From: Terriglobia bacterium
GTDB lineage: Bacteria; Acidobacteriota; Terriglobia; Terriglobales; Acidobacteriaceae
DNA: 44,260 bases
Assembly: GCA_021324365.1 (NCBI GenBank)
Contig: JAJPJE010000109.1
Location: 1 to 44,260 of the forward strand
Direction: 5' to 3'
Shown: piece after piece, positions 24,543 through 33,275 of the stretch
Layout of the letters: each line of letters opens with the position of its first letter
How positions within the stretch are numbered: the stretch's first letter is position 1
Program-made: the position numbers and the translations under genes
Notes under the pieces: generated by a model
The model's database searches: none
The model's input: only the letters and a program-made list of their open reading frames with translations
What the model was told of the DNA's origin: nothing

Positions 24543-24585
24543 GGGTCGGACGAAAAAAGGCCAGTCCCCCTACTTGTCATAGGGT

Positions 24586-24614
24586 TGTAACTTACGGTCG
24601 AATCGCGAGTCTTA
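24586..24614 (+). promoter_or_regulatory. Candidate autoregulated promoter of the ECF sigma gene
   Basis: TGTAAC (24586-24591) and GTCTTA (24609-24614) are separated by 17 bases, as in the divergent promoter. This places the -35 elements of both promoters about 43 bases apart, back to back. It predicts a start near 24621 and supports the ATG at 24647 for the sigma factor. Confidence 0.65.
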
Positions 24615-24646
24615 CACTGTTTGGCTGGGGTTCCTTGCCTGAGCGC

Positions 24647-25327
24647 ATGCCGGAATCGCTACAAAACGCAGCCGGTAACGTCGAAAGCTCCGATTCAGTT
24701 CGGGTACGCGATGGGGAACTGATCCGGCGCGTGCTGGCGGGCGAACGTGAGCTTTTCCATGAACTGATCCGGCCTTATGAGAAAGCTGTATATCTCACAG
24801 CGTACTCACTTTTGCAGAACGAAGCGGATGCTGAGGAAGTTGCACAAGAAGCAGTGCTGAAAGCGTACCGGAAGCTGGCGACGTTTCGCGGCGACGCTAA
24901 ATTCAGTACCTGGCTGATCACGATTGCGGTGAACGAAGCGCGCGGGCGATTGCGTCACGCCAGGCTGATCGCTTTCGAGTCGATCGACGAGCCGGCAGAC
25001 GAAGACAGCGACGTAGTTCCAGCGGTGATCTCCGACTGGCGCGAGATTCCCAATGAGACGCTGGAACGGAAAGAAGTCCGCGACTTGCTGAGACAGGCGA
25101 TGGAAAGCTTACCGCAAGCGTATCGCGAAGTTTTTGTCTTGCGTGATGTAGAAGAAATGAACATCGCCGAGACCGCGGAGGCTCTGGGAATCAATGAGCA
25201 ATTAGTAAAGACACGGCTGCTGCGCGCCCGGTTGATGATGCAAAAGATTTTGGCGCCACAACTGAAAACGCGACGCACGGGATTCCTGGGATTTTTCAGT
25301 CGCAAGGCTGGTGGATCATGGCTCTAA
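24647..25327 (+). CDS. ECF-type RNA polymerase sigma factor
   Basis: The 226-residue product contains sigma region 2 (HELIRPYEKAVYLTAYSLLQNEADAEEVAQEAVLKAYRKL region, then FRGDAKFSTWLITIAVNEARGRLR) and region 4 (LPQAYREVFVLRDVEEMNIAETAEALGINEQLVKTRLLRARLMM). Regions 1 and 3 are absent, as expected for extracytoplasmic-function sigmas. The frame is open from 24497, but the putative promoter at 24586-24614 argues for ATG 24647. It overlaps the anti-sigma gene by ten bases and is divergent from the bufferin-like precursor, which carries the same promoter pattern. It probably controls both. Confidence 0.93.
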   Translation: MPESLQNAAGNVESSDSVRVRDGELIRRVLAGERELFHELIRPYEKAVYLTAYSLLQNEADAEEVAQEAVLKAYRKLATFRGDAKFSTWLITIAVNEARGRLRHARLIAFESIDEPADEDSDVVPAVISDWREIPNETLERKEVRDLLRQAMESLPQAYREVFVLRDVEEMNIAETAEALGINEQLVKTRLLRARLMMQKILAPQLKTRRTGFLGFFSRKAGGSWL

Positions 25328-25554
25328 ACTGCAAACACGTCTGGAAGCAGATTTCGGATTACATCGACGGCACGGTTTCTCCGGAGCTGCGCGAAGAAAT
25401 CGAGATCCACCTCGCCGGTTGCCGCCATTGCTCCGCCGTTCTCGATTCCACGCGCAATATCCTGGTGCTGGTTGCTGACGATCGGACGTTCAATCTGCCG
25501 GTGGGGTATAGCGAGAGGCTGCATAAGAAGCTGGAGCAAGCCATGAAGGAGTGA
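25318..25554 (+). CDS. Zinc-finger anti-sigma factor (ZAS/zf-HC2)
   Basis: The 78-residue protein has the ZAS signature His31-x3-Cys35-x2-Cys38 in HLAGCRHCSA plus a preceding Cys5/His7, and the helix CKHVWKQISDYIDGTVSPELREEIE. Such proteins hold their ECF sigma inactive and release it on oxidation or metal stress. It has no membrane segment, so it senses a cytosolic signal. The start overlaps the sigma stop, typical of sigma/anti-sigma pairs. Confidence 0.92.
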   Translation: MALNCKHVWKQISDYIDGTVSPELREEIEIHLAGCRHCSAVLDSTRNILVLVADDRTFNLPVGYSERLHKKLEQAMKE

Positions 25555-25635
25555 GTAATTAAACCATTGGGGTTGGGTCATTTGGTGATTGGCTGATTTC
25601 GAATCGCAGATGATGGTGCTCCGCGCGGACTCAAT

Positions 25636-26157
25636 CTAGATCTCATGATGAAACCACGGGTGCGTAATCACTTCGGCGGTAATCAACAGCAATGCCAGTA
25701 CTGACGTTACGAGCTGAATCATGCGGCGGCGCTTTTGCTGTTTTGTCAGGGGACGAATGCGCCACGCCGCTGCCGGGTTATTGCGAAGCCGGTTCTCATT
25801 CCACCATAAAAGCAGATTCAACAGGGCTCCGATTGTTCCGGCAACAAGGAAAGGAACGCGAATCGATTCGCGATGCCATCCGGTGGCAGGGCCCCCGGCG
25901 GTTGCAGCTATGAGCGACGACGCGCCGATCAGCACACGAAATCCACTGAGACCGACGGCAGCGACGCAAAGACTTTCAGCGGTCGCGAGCGCAAGCGATC
26001 CCCAGCTCAACAACGTGGTCGCGAGGCGCGATGGTTGGGGGACCCTCGAGATCGGAACAGGTTCCGCCCGCACTTCCCTGCGAACAGCTGGATTTCCCAC
26101 AAACTCTCCCAGTGGAACGACTGGTACCAGCTTATCTGATGTGGAAACGAGCTGCAC
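25636..26157 (-). CDS. Multi-pass membrane protein of unknown function
   Basis: The product of about 173 residues has three to four hydrophobic segments: TTLLSWGSLALATAESLCVAAV, a Gly/Ala-rich middle, LVAGTIGALLNLLLWWN and IQLVTSVLALLLITAEVI. A soluble N-terminus rich in Pro and Val precedes them. I recognise no family. The open frame begins at 26292 but runs through a terminator hairpin, so I prefer the GTG at 26157 (VQLVSTSDK). It lies next to the anti-sigma gene in convergent orientation. Confidence 0.6.
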   Translation of the reverse strand: MQLVSTSDKLVPVVPLGEFVGNPAVRREVRAEPVPISRVPQPSRLATTLLSWGSLALATAESLCVAAVGLSGFRVLIGASSLIAATAGGPATGWHRESIRVPFLVAGTIGALLNLLLWWNENRLRNNPAAAWRIRPLTKQQKRRRMIQLVTSVLALLLITAEVITHPWFHHEI

Positions 26158-26193
26158 GTTGCCATACTTTAAGTTGCATGACAAAACAGAACA

Positions 26194-26222
26194 GGGGCCT
26201 CGCTTCCCCAAGTCGAGGCCCC
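26194..26222 (-). terminator. Terminator after the secreted lipocalin-like protein gene
   Basis: GGGGCCTCG and CGAGGCCCC form a perfect 9-bp stem with an 11-base loop. On the minus strand the sequence after it is T-rich (TGTTCTGTTTTG). It lies nine bases beyond the stop of the gene at 26231-26704. Confidence 0.75.
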
Positions 26223-26230
26223 AGGCGCCC

Positions 26231-26704
26231 TCAGTGAGTCTCCGCCTCCCACGAGAGTCGCTTCTTGCCGATACTGCGCACCGAGAGAACACCCGGCGGG
26301 GCTACGACAACGGTGTCCAGTTCCAGGCCATTGAGCGCAATCACAAAGTTTGTAGTAACAGGAGGCCTCCCGTCAGTGAAGTTGATGGTGAACGTGCCGG
26401 TGCAATCCGAGTTGACGGAGTACTTGCCGTTCGCGACCGGATGTGTGAAGTCGGCAACAACGGCTCCATTTACGCTCACCGTGTCAATTTGCGTTAGCGT
26501 TCCATCGGGACGAAAGGTCGTCATGGCCACACCCTTCATAGGTCCCACCGGGGTGTTAGGCGGACCGGCGAGCTTCTCTCCTTCAACGGTGAAGCTGTAG
26601 GTGCCCACAATCAAATGATCGTTACAAGCAGGAGATACGGTCTGCGCCTGCGCAGTAGCGGCAGCAAAGCAGGCGGCGATCAGCAGTGCAAATAGGGTTT
26701 TCAT
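26231..26704 (-). CDS. Secreted protein of unknown function
   Basis: From the ATG at 26704 the product has 157 residues and a clear signal peptide (KTLFALLIAACFAAATAQAQ). The mature part, with GTYSFTVEGEKL, MTTFRPDGTLTQIDTVSVNG and NGKYSVNSDCTGTFTINF, resembles small beta-barrel proteins common in soil bacteria; the barrel is inferred. GGTGAGGA precedes the ATG. It stands alone and is followed by a strong terminator. Confidence 0.8.
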   Translation of the reverse strand: MKTLFALLIAACFAAATAQAQTVSPACNDHLIVGTYSFTVEGEKLAGPPNTPVGPMKGVAMTTFRPDGTLTQIDTVSVNGAVVADFTHPVANGKYSVNSDCTGTFTINFTDGRPPVTTNFVIALNGLELDTVVVAPPGVLSVRSIGKKRLSWEAETH

Positions 26705-26854
26705 CGAATCCTCACCCGGCGTGAGAAACGCCGTCAATGCGGTGATCTTCGTTGAGGGTGCGTCGGGAGACAATGGAGCGCACCTGTAGGAATCCTTAAT
26801 TTGAAATGAATTTCCCGCGTCTCGCCGGATAGAATGGCCTCTCCTACCAAGACT

Positions 26855-28615
26855 ATGAGCAGCGATCGCTTCCGTTTTCACGACTTTGAACTGAACCTGC
26901 AAGCGTATGAATTGCGTCGCGGCGGTTCTGTGGTGAAGCTGGAGCGAATTCCAATGGAATTATTACGTTTGCTAGTGGAGCGCCCAGGGCAATTGGTTAC
27001 GCGCGACGAGATCATCGCGCACATCTGGGGCAAGGAAGTCTTCCTCGATACCAACAACAGCATCAACACCGCCGTTCGGAAGTTGCGCAGGACGCTAGGC
27101 GATAACACAAGTAGTCCAACGATGATTCAAACCGCTCCCGGCAAGGGGTATCGTTTCGCCGCCGCGGTTGAACGAGTGGACATACTGGAAAATGCCGTAC
27201 GCAAGAAAGGCGAGAAGGCTCTCATGCTTGCCGTGCTTCCATTCGAGAATCTGAGCGGAGAGCGCGAACAGGAATACTTCAGCGATGGAATGACAGAAGA
27301 AACGATCGCAAGCCTGGGGCAGCTAAGCCCGAATCGCATGGGTGTTATCGCCCGTACATCTTCGATGGCATACAAGCACAGCAAGAAAACCGTCGGCGAG
27401 ATCGGGAAAGAACTCGCAGTCGACTACATCCTGGAAGGTAGCGTTCGGCGCGAGAGGGAAAAGGTTCGTATTACCGCGCAGCTGATACGAGTTTCCGACC
27501 AGATCCATCTTTGGGCGCAGTCGTATGACCGTGAACTGGGCAGCGTTCTCGGAGTGCAGGCGGAGTTAGCGATGGCAATTGCAGAGCAGGTGCAACTGAG
27601 GCTAAAGCCAGGAGCGAACACCGAAGCTCCGAGGGAGCAGAAACAAGATCCCGAAGCGTACGACGCTTATCTGCGCGGGCGCTACCATTGGGCGCGGCGC
27701 AAGCTTCCGGAAGTACAGAAGGCAATTCGCTTCTTTGAGCAGGCAATTTCCATCAGTCCGGCATACGCCGAAGCTTACGCCGGAGTCGCGGACAGCTACC
27801 TGGTGCTACCAATCACCAGCGATATGCCCGCGAAAAGTTGCTTCCCCAAAGCGAAAACGGCGGCGCTGAAGGCGTTGGAGCTTAATCCGAGACTGGCCGA
27901 AGCGCACACTTCTCTCGGTGCCATTCGCTTCTGGCTTGAGTGGGACTGGGCGGGAGCAATCCAGGCGTTCGATCATGCTTTGGAATTGAACCCGAACTAT
28001 TCCATTGCTCGCCTTTTTCGCGCTCATTGCTTTTCCAATTGGGGCAAACATAGCGAAGCGTTGCGAGAGATCCAGCGCGCATGCCGGCTCGATCCGCTGG
28101 CACCGATTCTGAGCACGCTGTATGCCGAGTTTCTTTATCACGCAGGACATTATCCAGAATCTATCGAGCAGTCGATGCGAGCAATCGATCTCGACGCTGA
28201 CTTCTGGGTTTCTCACCTGAACCTGGCACGCGCTTACGAGCAGGTTGGCGATTATGGACGTGCCATCAATGAAATCGAAAAAGCAAGGGCGCTTTCTTCG
28301 GGAAATTCAGAGCCAATCGGCCTACTTGGTTATGTGCTCGCACGATCGGGAAAACGAAAAGCGAGTCAAGAACGGCTGCAGGAATTGCTGCAGCTTTCCA
28401 AGAGCCGGTACGTTCCTCCGTTTAATGTTGCGCTCAGCTATTGGGGACTCGGCGAGACTGACAAAGCGCTCGAATTCCTCCAGAAGGGCTGTGAAGAGCG
28501 GGACGTCCACATGACCTTCCTGCTGGATCCCAAGTGGGACGCATTGCGCACGAACCCGCGGTTCATTTCCATTCTGGAAGTTGTGGGGCTCGGCGAAAAC
28601 GCGAAAAAGCGCTGA
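26855..28615 (+). CDS. Winged-helix DNA-binding protein with TPR repeats
   Basis: The N-terminal domain (about residues 5-100) is an OmpR/PhoB-type winged helix: RFRFHDFELNLQAYELRRG, LLRLLVERPGQLVTRDEII and AVRKLRRTLGDN with GKGYRFAA. Then comes a TolB/FlgO-like segment (LAVLPFENLSGEREQEYFSDGMTEE region) and about six TPR-like repeats to the C-terminus (for example AYAEAYAGVADSYLVL). This CadC-like architecture without a membrane helix is common in Acidobacteria; its ligand is unknown. The open frame begins at 26834, but TAGAAT at 26830-26835 would be its -10 box, so ATG 26855 is more likely (586 residues). Confidence 0.85.
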   Translation: MSSDRFRFHDFELNLQAYELRRGGSVVKLERIPMELLRLLVERPGQLVTRDEIIAHIWGKEVFLDTNNSINTAVRKLRRTLGDNTSSPTMIQTAPGKGYRFAAAVERVDILENAVRKKGEKALMLAVLPFENLSGEREQEYFSDGMTEETIASLGQLSPNRMGVIARTSSMAYKHSKKTVGEIGKELAVDYILEGSVRREREKVRITAQLIRVSDQIHLWAQSYDRELGSVLGVQAELAMAIAEQVQLRLKPGANTEAPREQKQDPEAYDAYLRGRYHWARRKLPEVQKAIRFFEQAISISPAYAEAYAGVADSYLVLPITSDMPAKSCFPKAKTAALKALELNPRLAEAHTSLGAIRFWLEWDWAGAIQAFDHALELNPNYSIARLFRAHCFSNWGKHSEALREIQRACRLDPLAPILSTLYAEFLYHAGHYPESIEQSMRAIDLDADFWVSHLNLARAYEQVGDYGRAINEIEKARALSSGNSEPIGLLGYVLARSGKRKASQERLQELLQLSKSRYVPPFNVALSYWGLGETDKALEFLQKGCEERDVHMTFLLDPKWDALRTNPRFISILEVVGLGENAKKR

Positions 28616-28616
28616 A

Positions 28617-29408
28617 TTATTCAGTTCGGACGGCAGTCTCGTCTTTTCTTGGATCTGAGACGTGTGACCGCACATAGTACATTTCTTCGACTTGTCTCTG
28701 CACCCGCGCGCTGAGCTTGTCCATGTCTCGCGCAGAGTAATCGCTGGTAGCGATCGGCTCGCCTATGAGAAGTTCCAGCTTTCCCGGACGAATATGAAAG
28801 GTGTTCATTGGCAGGACTTCGTAAGTCCCGACAATCGCCATCGGAATTACCGGTACGCCAGCTTTGATAGCAACATAAAAGGCGCCGCTGAGAAAAGGCT
28901 GAGTCTGACCGGTCTTCGAGCGGCCGCCTTCGGGAAATACCATCAGCGACATACCCGACTTCACGGTATCGACAGCTCGCGCGAGGCTGCGCAGATTCGC
29001 ACGAGCATTGTTCTCATCCACTGGAATTTGTCCCGACCGCGTCAAATGCCAGCCCATGAAGGGATAGCGGAACAGTTCGCGCTTGGCCAAAATTCGAAAA
29101 GGCACCGGCAGGTTTGCATAGATCAGAGGAATGTCGAGGGCCGAGATGTGATTCGCTGCGAATACTACAGGTTTCGAACGATCGATGTTCTCCAGCCCAC
29201 TCACGCAGACTGGAGACAACACTGTTTTCAGGATCAGGCGCGACCATAGTCGTGCGAATCCGTGCTGAATGCGGCCGCCGTGATCGAAAAAAGAGGACAG
29301 CAGCGACAGAATCCCCAGGACGACCGTGTAGAGATAGATCAGCGGGTCGAGCAGGAAGATGGATCGAAGCCAACTGAGTCGATCGAGGAAGTTGTTGGTA
29401 TTGGCCAC
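28617..29408 (-). CDS. plsC: 1-acyl-sn-glycerol-3-phosphate acyltransferase
   Basis: PlsC-type enzymes transfer an acyl chain to lysophosphatidate to give phosphatidate at the inner membrane. The catalytic H-x4-D is AANHISALDIPL, and the substrate block is FPEGGRSKTG (usual EGTRS, here Thr to Gly). The N-terminus carries a hydrophobic segment (LLDPLIYLYTVVLGILSLLS). The start is a GTG; the metallophosphoesterase gene ends 14 bases upstream, so the two are likely co-transcribed. The stop is one base from the convergent regulator stop. Confidence 0.9.
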   Translation of the reverse strand: MANTNNFLDRLSWLRSIFLLDPLIYLYTVVLGILSLLSSFFDHGGRIQHGFARLWSRLILKTVLSPVCVSGLENIDRSKPVVFAANHISALDIPLIYANLPVPFRILAKRELFRYPFMGWHLTRSGQIPVDENNARANLRSLARAVDTVKSGMSLMVFPEGGRSKTGQTQPFLSGAFYVAIKAGVPVIPMAIVGTYEVLPMNTFHIRPGKLELLIGEPIATSDYSARDMDKLSARVQRQVEEMYYVRSHVSDPRKDETAVRTE

Positions 29409-29422
29409 AGCTCCTGCTCTTG

Positions 29423-30178
29423 TTATCGCCCAAACTGCAGGCGGCTGGCAAGGCGTTCCGGGAGATTCGCGTCCATGATCTTTTTCTGGGCTGTCTCCAC
29501 GTCATAGGGAACGCGATAGTAGGTGACAGTTTTGCGTTCCGAATCATAGAGCGCAAAAGCAGCGCGCCAGTCGCCATCTCGCGGCTGTCCGACGGAGCCG
29601 GGGTTAATCAGATGAACGCCGCCGTTTTCAATCGGAAAATCCCAATGCGCCTGATCGCGGTTAGAAGAATACCGGGGATGATAAGTGATCTGCTGTTTGT
29701 CGGTGATCCGGAAACATCCCTGCATGTGCGTGTGTCCGAAAAAGGTGATGGGAACACGGGCATGAGCCGCCGAGGCGGCCGCATCATCGGGCAACAGGAG
29801 GTACTCATCTTCGTCGCGTGGCGACCCATGGACAAGTTGTAGGTCCGGCAACTCCGGCAGAAAGATCGGACCCAGGGGGAGGCTCTTCAGCCACTCCAGG
29901 TTGCTGGGGGAGAGCTGGCGGTTCGTCCAGATCGCCGCGGCGGCTGCAATGTAGTTAAAACCGCGTACATCGGTGAGGCCGGCACAGGCCCGGTCATGAT
30001 TTCCACGAACGAAGATGTTGCCCAACTGGCGTACGCGGTCGATAACCTCATTCGGATTAGCGCCGTACCCCACACTGTCGCCGAGGTTCACCACGACGTC
30101 GTGGCGCGGGGCCGCAGCCAGGCAGGCTTCCAAGGCTTCAAGGTTTCCGTGGATATCACTCAGGAATAGGACGCGCAC
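29423..30178 (-). CDS. Calcineurin-like metallophosphoesterase
   Basis: The 251-residue protein has the dinuclear-metal motifs of the family: LFLSDIHGNLEAL, VVNLGDSVGYG, VRGNHDRACAG and the histidine pair in ITFFGHTHMQG. It resembles YfcE-type phosphodiesterases of the cytosol; the substrate is unknown. The open frame begins at a GTG 22 codons upstream, but a -10-like TTTATTAT lies there, and GTG 30178 begins exactly at the first strand (VRVLFLSD). It is followed at once by plsC. Confidence 0.88.
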   Translation of the reverse strand: MRVLFLSDIHGNLEALEACLAAAPRHDVVVNLGDSVGYGANPNEVIDRVRQLGNIFVRGNHDRACAGLTDVRGFNYIAAAAAIWTNRQLSPSNLEWLKSLPLGPIFLPELPDLQLVHGSPRDEDEYLLLPDDAAASAAHARVPITFFGHTHMQGCFRITDKQQITYHPRYSSNRDQAHWDFPIENGGVHLINPGSVGQPRDGDWRAAFALYDSERKTVTYYRVPYDVETAQKKIMDANLPERLASRLQFGR

Positions 30179-30262
30179 GTTTCGGCCAAAGCGCAATAAT
30201 AAACTGTAGCCTGCTGCAGAGGCGAGGACGAGCGACAACGGCACTTTCCCGGAAAACGTGCA

Positions 30263-30634
30263 CTATCCGCGCTCCGAGCAGAGGGTCCCGCGCTGCTGGG
30301 CGAATAAACTCGGTGGGCCAGCCGTCACCTCTTCGAGTTCGCGGAGTAGAAGATTTGGATCGAAATAGAGCATGTGCCATTCGCGCACCGCTTCTTCAAG
30401 GGGAATACCGTCGCGCACCTCGCCGGGATTGCACATGATCACGTCGCCTGCCGAGGCGGTCAATATCTCGATGCCGCTCCAAGATTGTTGGGAGCCTGCG
30501 GTGATGATGCCAACCGTAACGGTACCCGGCGTGGCCTTGCTCCATCCTATGGACCGTATCTGCAGGTTGCGCTGGATCGGCGAGACAATTTCCGGCCGCC
30601 GCTTCGTCTGGGCAAAGCTGCCTCTCGAGGATGT
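30263..30634 (-). pseudogene. AraC-type regulator N-terminal remnant
   Basis: The open stretch of 124 codons lacks a good start. It reads VGIITAGSQQSWSGIE, then GDVIMCNPGEVRDG and EWHMLYFDP, the ligand-binding cupin segment of AraC-type activators. The usual start of this domain with its HFHE-like motif is degenerate, and the C-terminal HTH domain is missing altogether; the frame ends shortly after LREL. Only the middle of the sensor domain survives. It lies between the phosphoesterase and the acyltransferase genes. Confidence 0.7.
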
Positions 30635-30678
30635 TCAGGTATCACAGTGACGGCAGCCGCGAATAGTAAAATTATGGT

Positions 30679-31710
30679 TTGTCCCGCCCCGGCTCCAACC
30701 AGAAGATCGCCACCCTCAGCGCGCTGCGCGGACTAGCCGCGCTCGCTGTCTGCTGGTACCACTTCACCTATGGCCAGAGCGCTGCCCTCAAGCACACCGG
30801 CAATTACGGCTGGCTCGGAGTCGAAGTGTTCTTTGTGATTTCGGGCTTCATCATTCCCTACAGCCTGTATCAGCGAAACTACCGTTTCAGCGATTACGGA
30901 CGGTTCATGATGAAGCGCATGGCGCGCCTTCACCCGCCGTATCTCGCGTCTATTTTCGTCACGTTGCTCATCGCGTATGGCATGTTTCTTGCGCCTTGGC
31001 TGCACTCACCCGGCCCAGGGTTCAGCCTTAAGCAGCTGGCACTGCACTTCTTCTATCTCAACGATCTTGTAGGCCAACCGTGGGTGAACGTCGCATACTG
31101 GACCCTGGCGATCGAGTTCCAGTGGTACCTCTTCGTCGGGCTCACGTTCTCGCTCGTCGCGCATCGCAACCCGTGGATACAAACGAGCACGATTATCGGC
31201 TGGGTGACTCTGTTCCGCATCTTCTGCGCACAGGATAAGATCGTCTTCCACAGCCTGCCGATCTTTCTGGTCGGCGTCTTCATCTTTCAATATCGCGCTG
31301 GACTGATGGGCGCCACGCGCACCGTCGCGTGCCTCAGCCTGAATTTCCTGATGATGGAAAAGTTTCACGGCCAGCCGGTCGCATACACGGCACTCGCGAC
31401 AGGTTTGCTGATCGCCACCGTTTCCGTCGACAACCGGGTCCTGAACTGGTTCGGCGAAATCAGTTACTCGGTCTACCTTTTGCATTTGCCTATCGGCGTC
31501 GGACTGATCGGCTTGCTCTCGCGGATGCCTTATTCGGGCTCGTACCTCCTCTTCATCGATTTTGCGGGCCTGCTTGCGACATTGGCAGCGAGTTGGGTTT
31601 TGTATCGCTGGGTAGAGGCGCCATCGCAAGGGTGGTCGTCGCGGCTCTCCTTCGGCCGGGCGCAAGCGCCAGCTCCGCAGATGCAAAGAGTCGCTGCCAG
31701 CGCTGACTAA
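30679..31710 (+). CDS. Acyltransferase 3 family membrane protein
   Basis: The 343-residue protein has about ten hydrophobic segments and the N-terminal family motif LSALRGLAALAVCWYHF, with the conserved Arg and His, and FFVISGFIIP. The block RFMMKRMARLHPPYLASIF also fits. Family 3 acyltransferases modify exopolysaccharide, lipopolysaccharide or other envelope glycans with acetyl or similar groups. The TTG start lies six bases after a TAAAAT box (30667-30672), suggesting a leaderless transcript. Its acceptor is unknown. Confidence 0.9.
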   Translation: MSRPGSNQKIATLSALRGLAALAVCWYHFTYGQSAALKHTGNYGWLGVEVFFVISGFIIPYSLYQRNYRFSDYGRFMMKRMARLHPPYLASIFVTLLIAYGMFLAPWLHSPGPGFSLKQLALHFFYLNDLVGQPWVNVAYWTLAIEFQWYLFVGLTFSLVAHRNPWIQTSTIIGWVTLFRIFCAQDKIVFHSLPIFLVGVFIFQYRAGLMGATRTVACLSLNFLMMEKFHGQPVAYTALATGLLIATVSVDNRVLNWFGEISYSVYLLHLPIGVGLIGLLSRMPYSGSYLLFIDFAGLLATLAASWVLYRWVEAPSQGWSSRLSFGRAQAPAPQMQRVAASAD

Positions 31711-31749
31711 GCCGATTCGCTATCGTGGAGCGGCGCTTTCGAATTCTTT

Positions 31750-31776
31750 TAAGAGCTAACGCATAAGAGCTAACGC
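31750..31776. repeat. Tandem 13-bp direct repeat at the hemG stop codon
   Basis: TAAGAGCTAACGC occurs at 31750-31762 and again at 31764-31776. The second copy contains the hemG stop (31770-31772). It probably arose by slippage or duplication in the 3' end of the gene. Confidence 0.7.
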
Positions 31777-33269
31777 GAAACGCCGGTTGGCCGCGTGAAC
31801 GCTTTCTCTTCGCCCTTGGCGGCGACTTGAGGACGCGGGAGTCCCAGTTGCTCAACTACATCAGCCGCCGCCACGGTTCCCGAGGCGATGCAATCGGGCA
31901 CTCCTATGCCTTCGTATGCGTTTCCTGCGAGCGCGAAGGAATGCAGCTGATTCGATGCGCTTTGGATGTGTCGCACACGTGCCATGTGCCCGGGGCCATA
32001 TTGAGCCATCGAACGGTTCCATCGGTAAACGCGTTCTGCACGCGGCTCCGCTTCGAGGCCAACGATTTCCTTCAGTTCGCGGCGCACAATTGCAAGGATT
32101 TCCTCATCGCTCTGCGCAAGCACACTCGCATCCCGCAGCCCACCTAGAAAAGTACGAATAATGCCCCGATCTTCGGGCGCACGATGTGGAAACTTGTTAT
32201 GCACGAACGTGCAGGCGAGCATCCGCTTGCCTTCATTCCGAGGGACGAGAAAACCAAATCCCGGAGGAAGGTTGCGCAAATCAGCGCGATCGTACACTCC
32301 GGTGACCGTTACCGACGAACTGTAGCTCACGTCCAGTAATTCATTGGCGAGTGGCGGCGCTACCCCGGAAATCAATCGGCCGGCAAGCTGTGCCGGCGTT
32401 GCAATAATCAGGCCCTCAAACACTTCCACGCCCGCGGCGGTTACCAGCCGCCATTGTGTCCCGTCATAAAGGATCGCTGTGACCTCCCGGTTCAGTTGCA
32501 TTGATTCGCGTGGCAGAAAGTCGGCTACGGCATCTACCAGTTGCTGCATACCTGCCTTAAGCGAGGAAAACAGCGGACGCGGTGCAGACTGGTGATTGGC
32601 TCCATGCTTCTCGCGCATCATCGCCGCCATCTTTTTCCTCGCGGCCAGCATTCCGCGGCTCAGGCTGCCGTACCTTTTTTCCATGTCGACGAAACGCGGC
32701 AAGACTGCCGCGGCGCTCAACGATTCCGCATCGCCACCATATACACCGGCGAGCAGCGGATCGGCTAAGCGCTGCACCATCTCGCGTCCGTAATGCCGTT
32801 CCACCAGTTGCGCTACTGATTCATCGCCGTTTGTACATAGCTTTGGCGCATGGAAGTATTCCAATCCCATGCGGATCTTGGTGCTCCAGGAAAATAATGG
32901 CGATGTAATGGTGGGTAGTAGTTTGGTTGGGACCATGAACATCAGGCCATCCGGAATTGAGACTAACCTTCCATTTACCAGGATGTAAGTTTTGCGCTCG
33001 TTATCGTTCGAGCCGATGATCTGATCGCCCAAGCCGAGGGATCGGCAGAAATCCAGTCCCCAACTCTTTTCGGTGAGAAACGAATCTGGGCCAGCTTCAA
33101 CGAGGCAGCCATCCACATGATCCGTAATCATCACACCGCCAAGTCTCGAGCCGCGCTCGAACAGCGTGAACTCAACCGCCGCCCCTTCACGGCGTGCGCG
33201 CTCGACGATCGTAGCCGCAGCAAGCCCGCTGATTCCTCCTCCGACAATGGCGATACGCTTCATACCCAT
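31770..33269 (-). CDS. hemY: Protoporphyrinogen/coproporphyrinogen oxidase (HemY/HemG type)
   Basis: The 499-residue flavoprotein carries the FAD-binding IAIVGGGISGLAAA at the start and the PPOX-family blocks LTEKSWGLDFCRSLGL and YGGDAESLSAAAVLP; the C-terminal FALAGNAYEGIGVPDC closes the FAD fold. It oxidises protoporphyrinogen IX or coproporphyrinogen III, depending on the pathway. The gene is last in hemE-hemH-hemY, six bases behind hemH; the ATG two codons later is an alternative start. The same order is known in Bacillus, where the coproporphyrin-dependent route is used. Location is cytosol or membrane-associated. Confidence 0.93.
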   Translation of the reverse strand: MGMKRIAIVGGGISGLAAATIVERARREGAAVEFTLFERGSRLGGVMITDHVDGCLVEAGPDSFLTEKSWGLDFCRSLGLGDQIIGSNDNERKTYILVNGRLVSIPDGLMFMVPTKLLPTITSPLFSWSTKIRMGLEYFHAPKLCTNGDESVAQLVERHYGREMVQRLADPLLAGVYGGDAESLSAAAVLPRFVDMEKRYGSLSRGMLAARKKMAAMMREKHGANHQSAPRPLFSSLKAGMQQLVDAVADFLPRESMQLNREVTAILYDGTQWRLVTAAGVEVFEGLIIATPAQLAGRLISGVAPPLANELLDVSYSSSVTVTGVYDRADLRNLPPGFGFLVPRNEGKRMLACTFVHNKFPHRAPEDRGIIRTFLGGLRDASVLAQSDEEILAIVRRELKEIVGLEAEPRAERVYRWNRSMAQYGPGHMARVRHIQSASNQLHSFALAGNAYEGIGVPDCIASGTVAAADVVEQLGLPRPQVAAKGEEKAFTRPTGVSR

Positions 33270-33275
33270 TACTGA

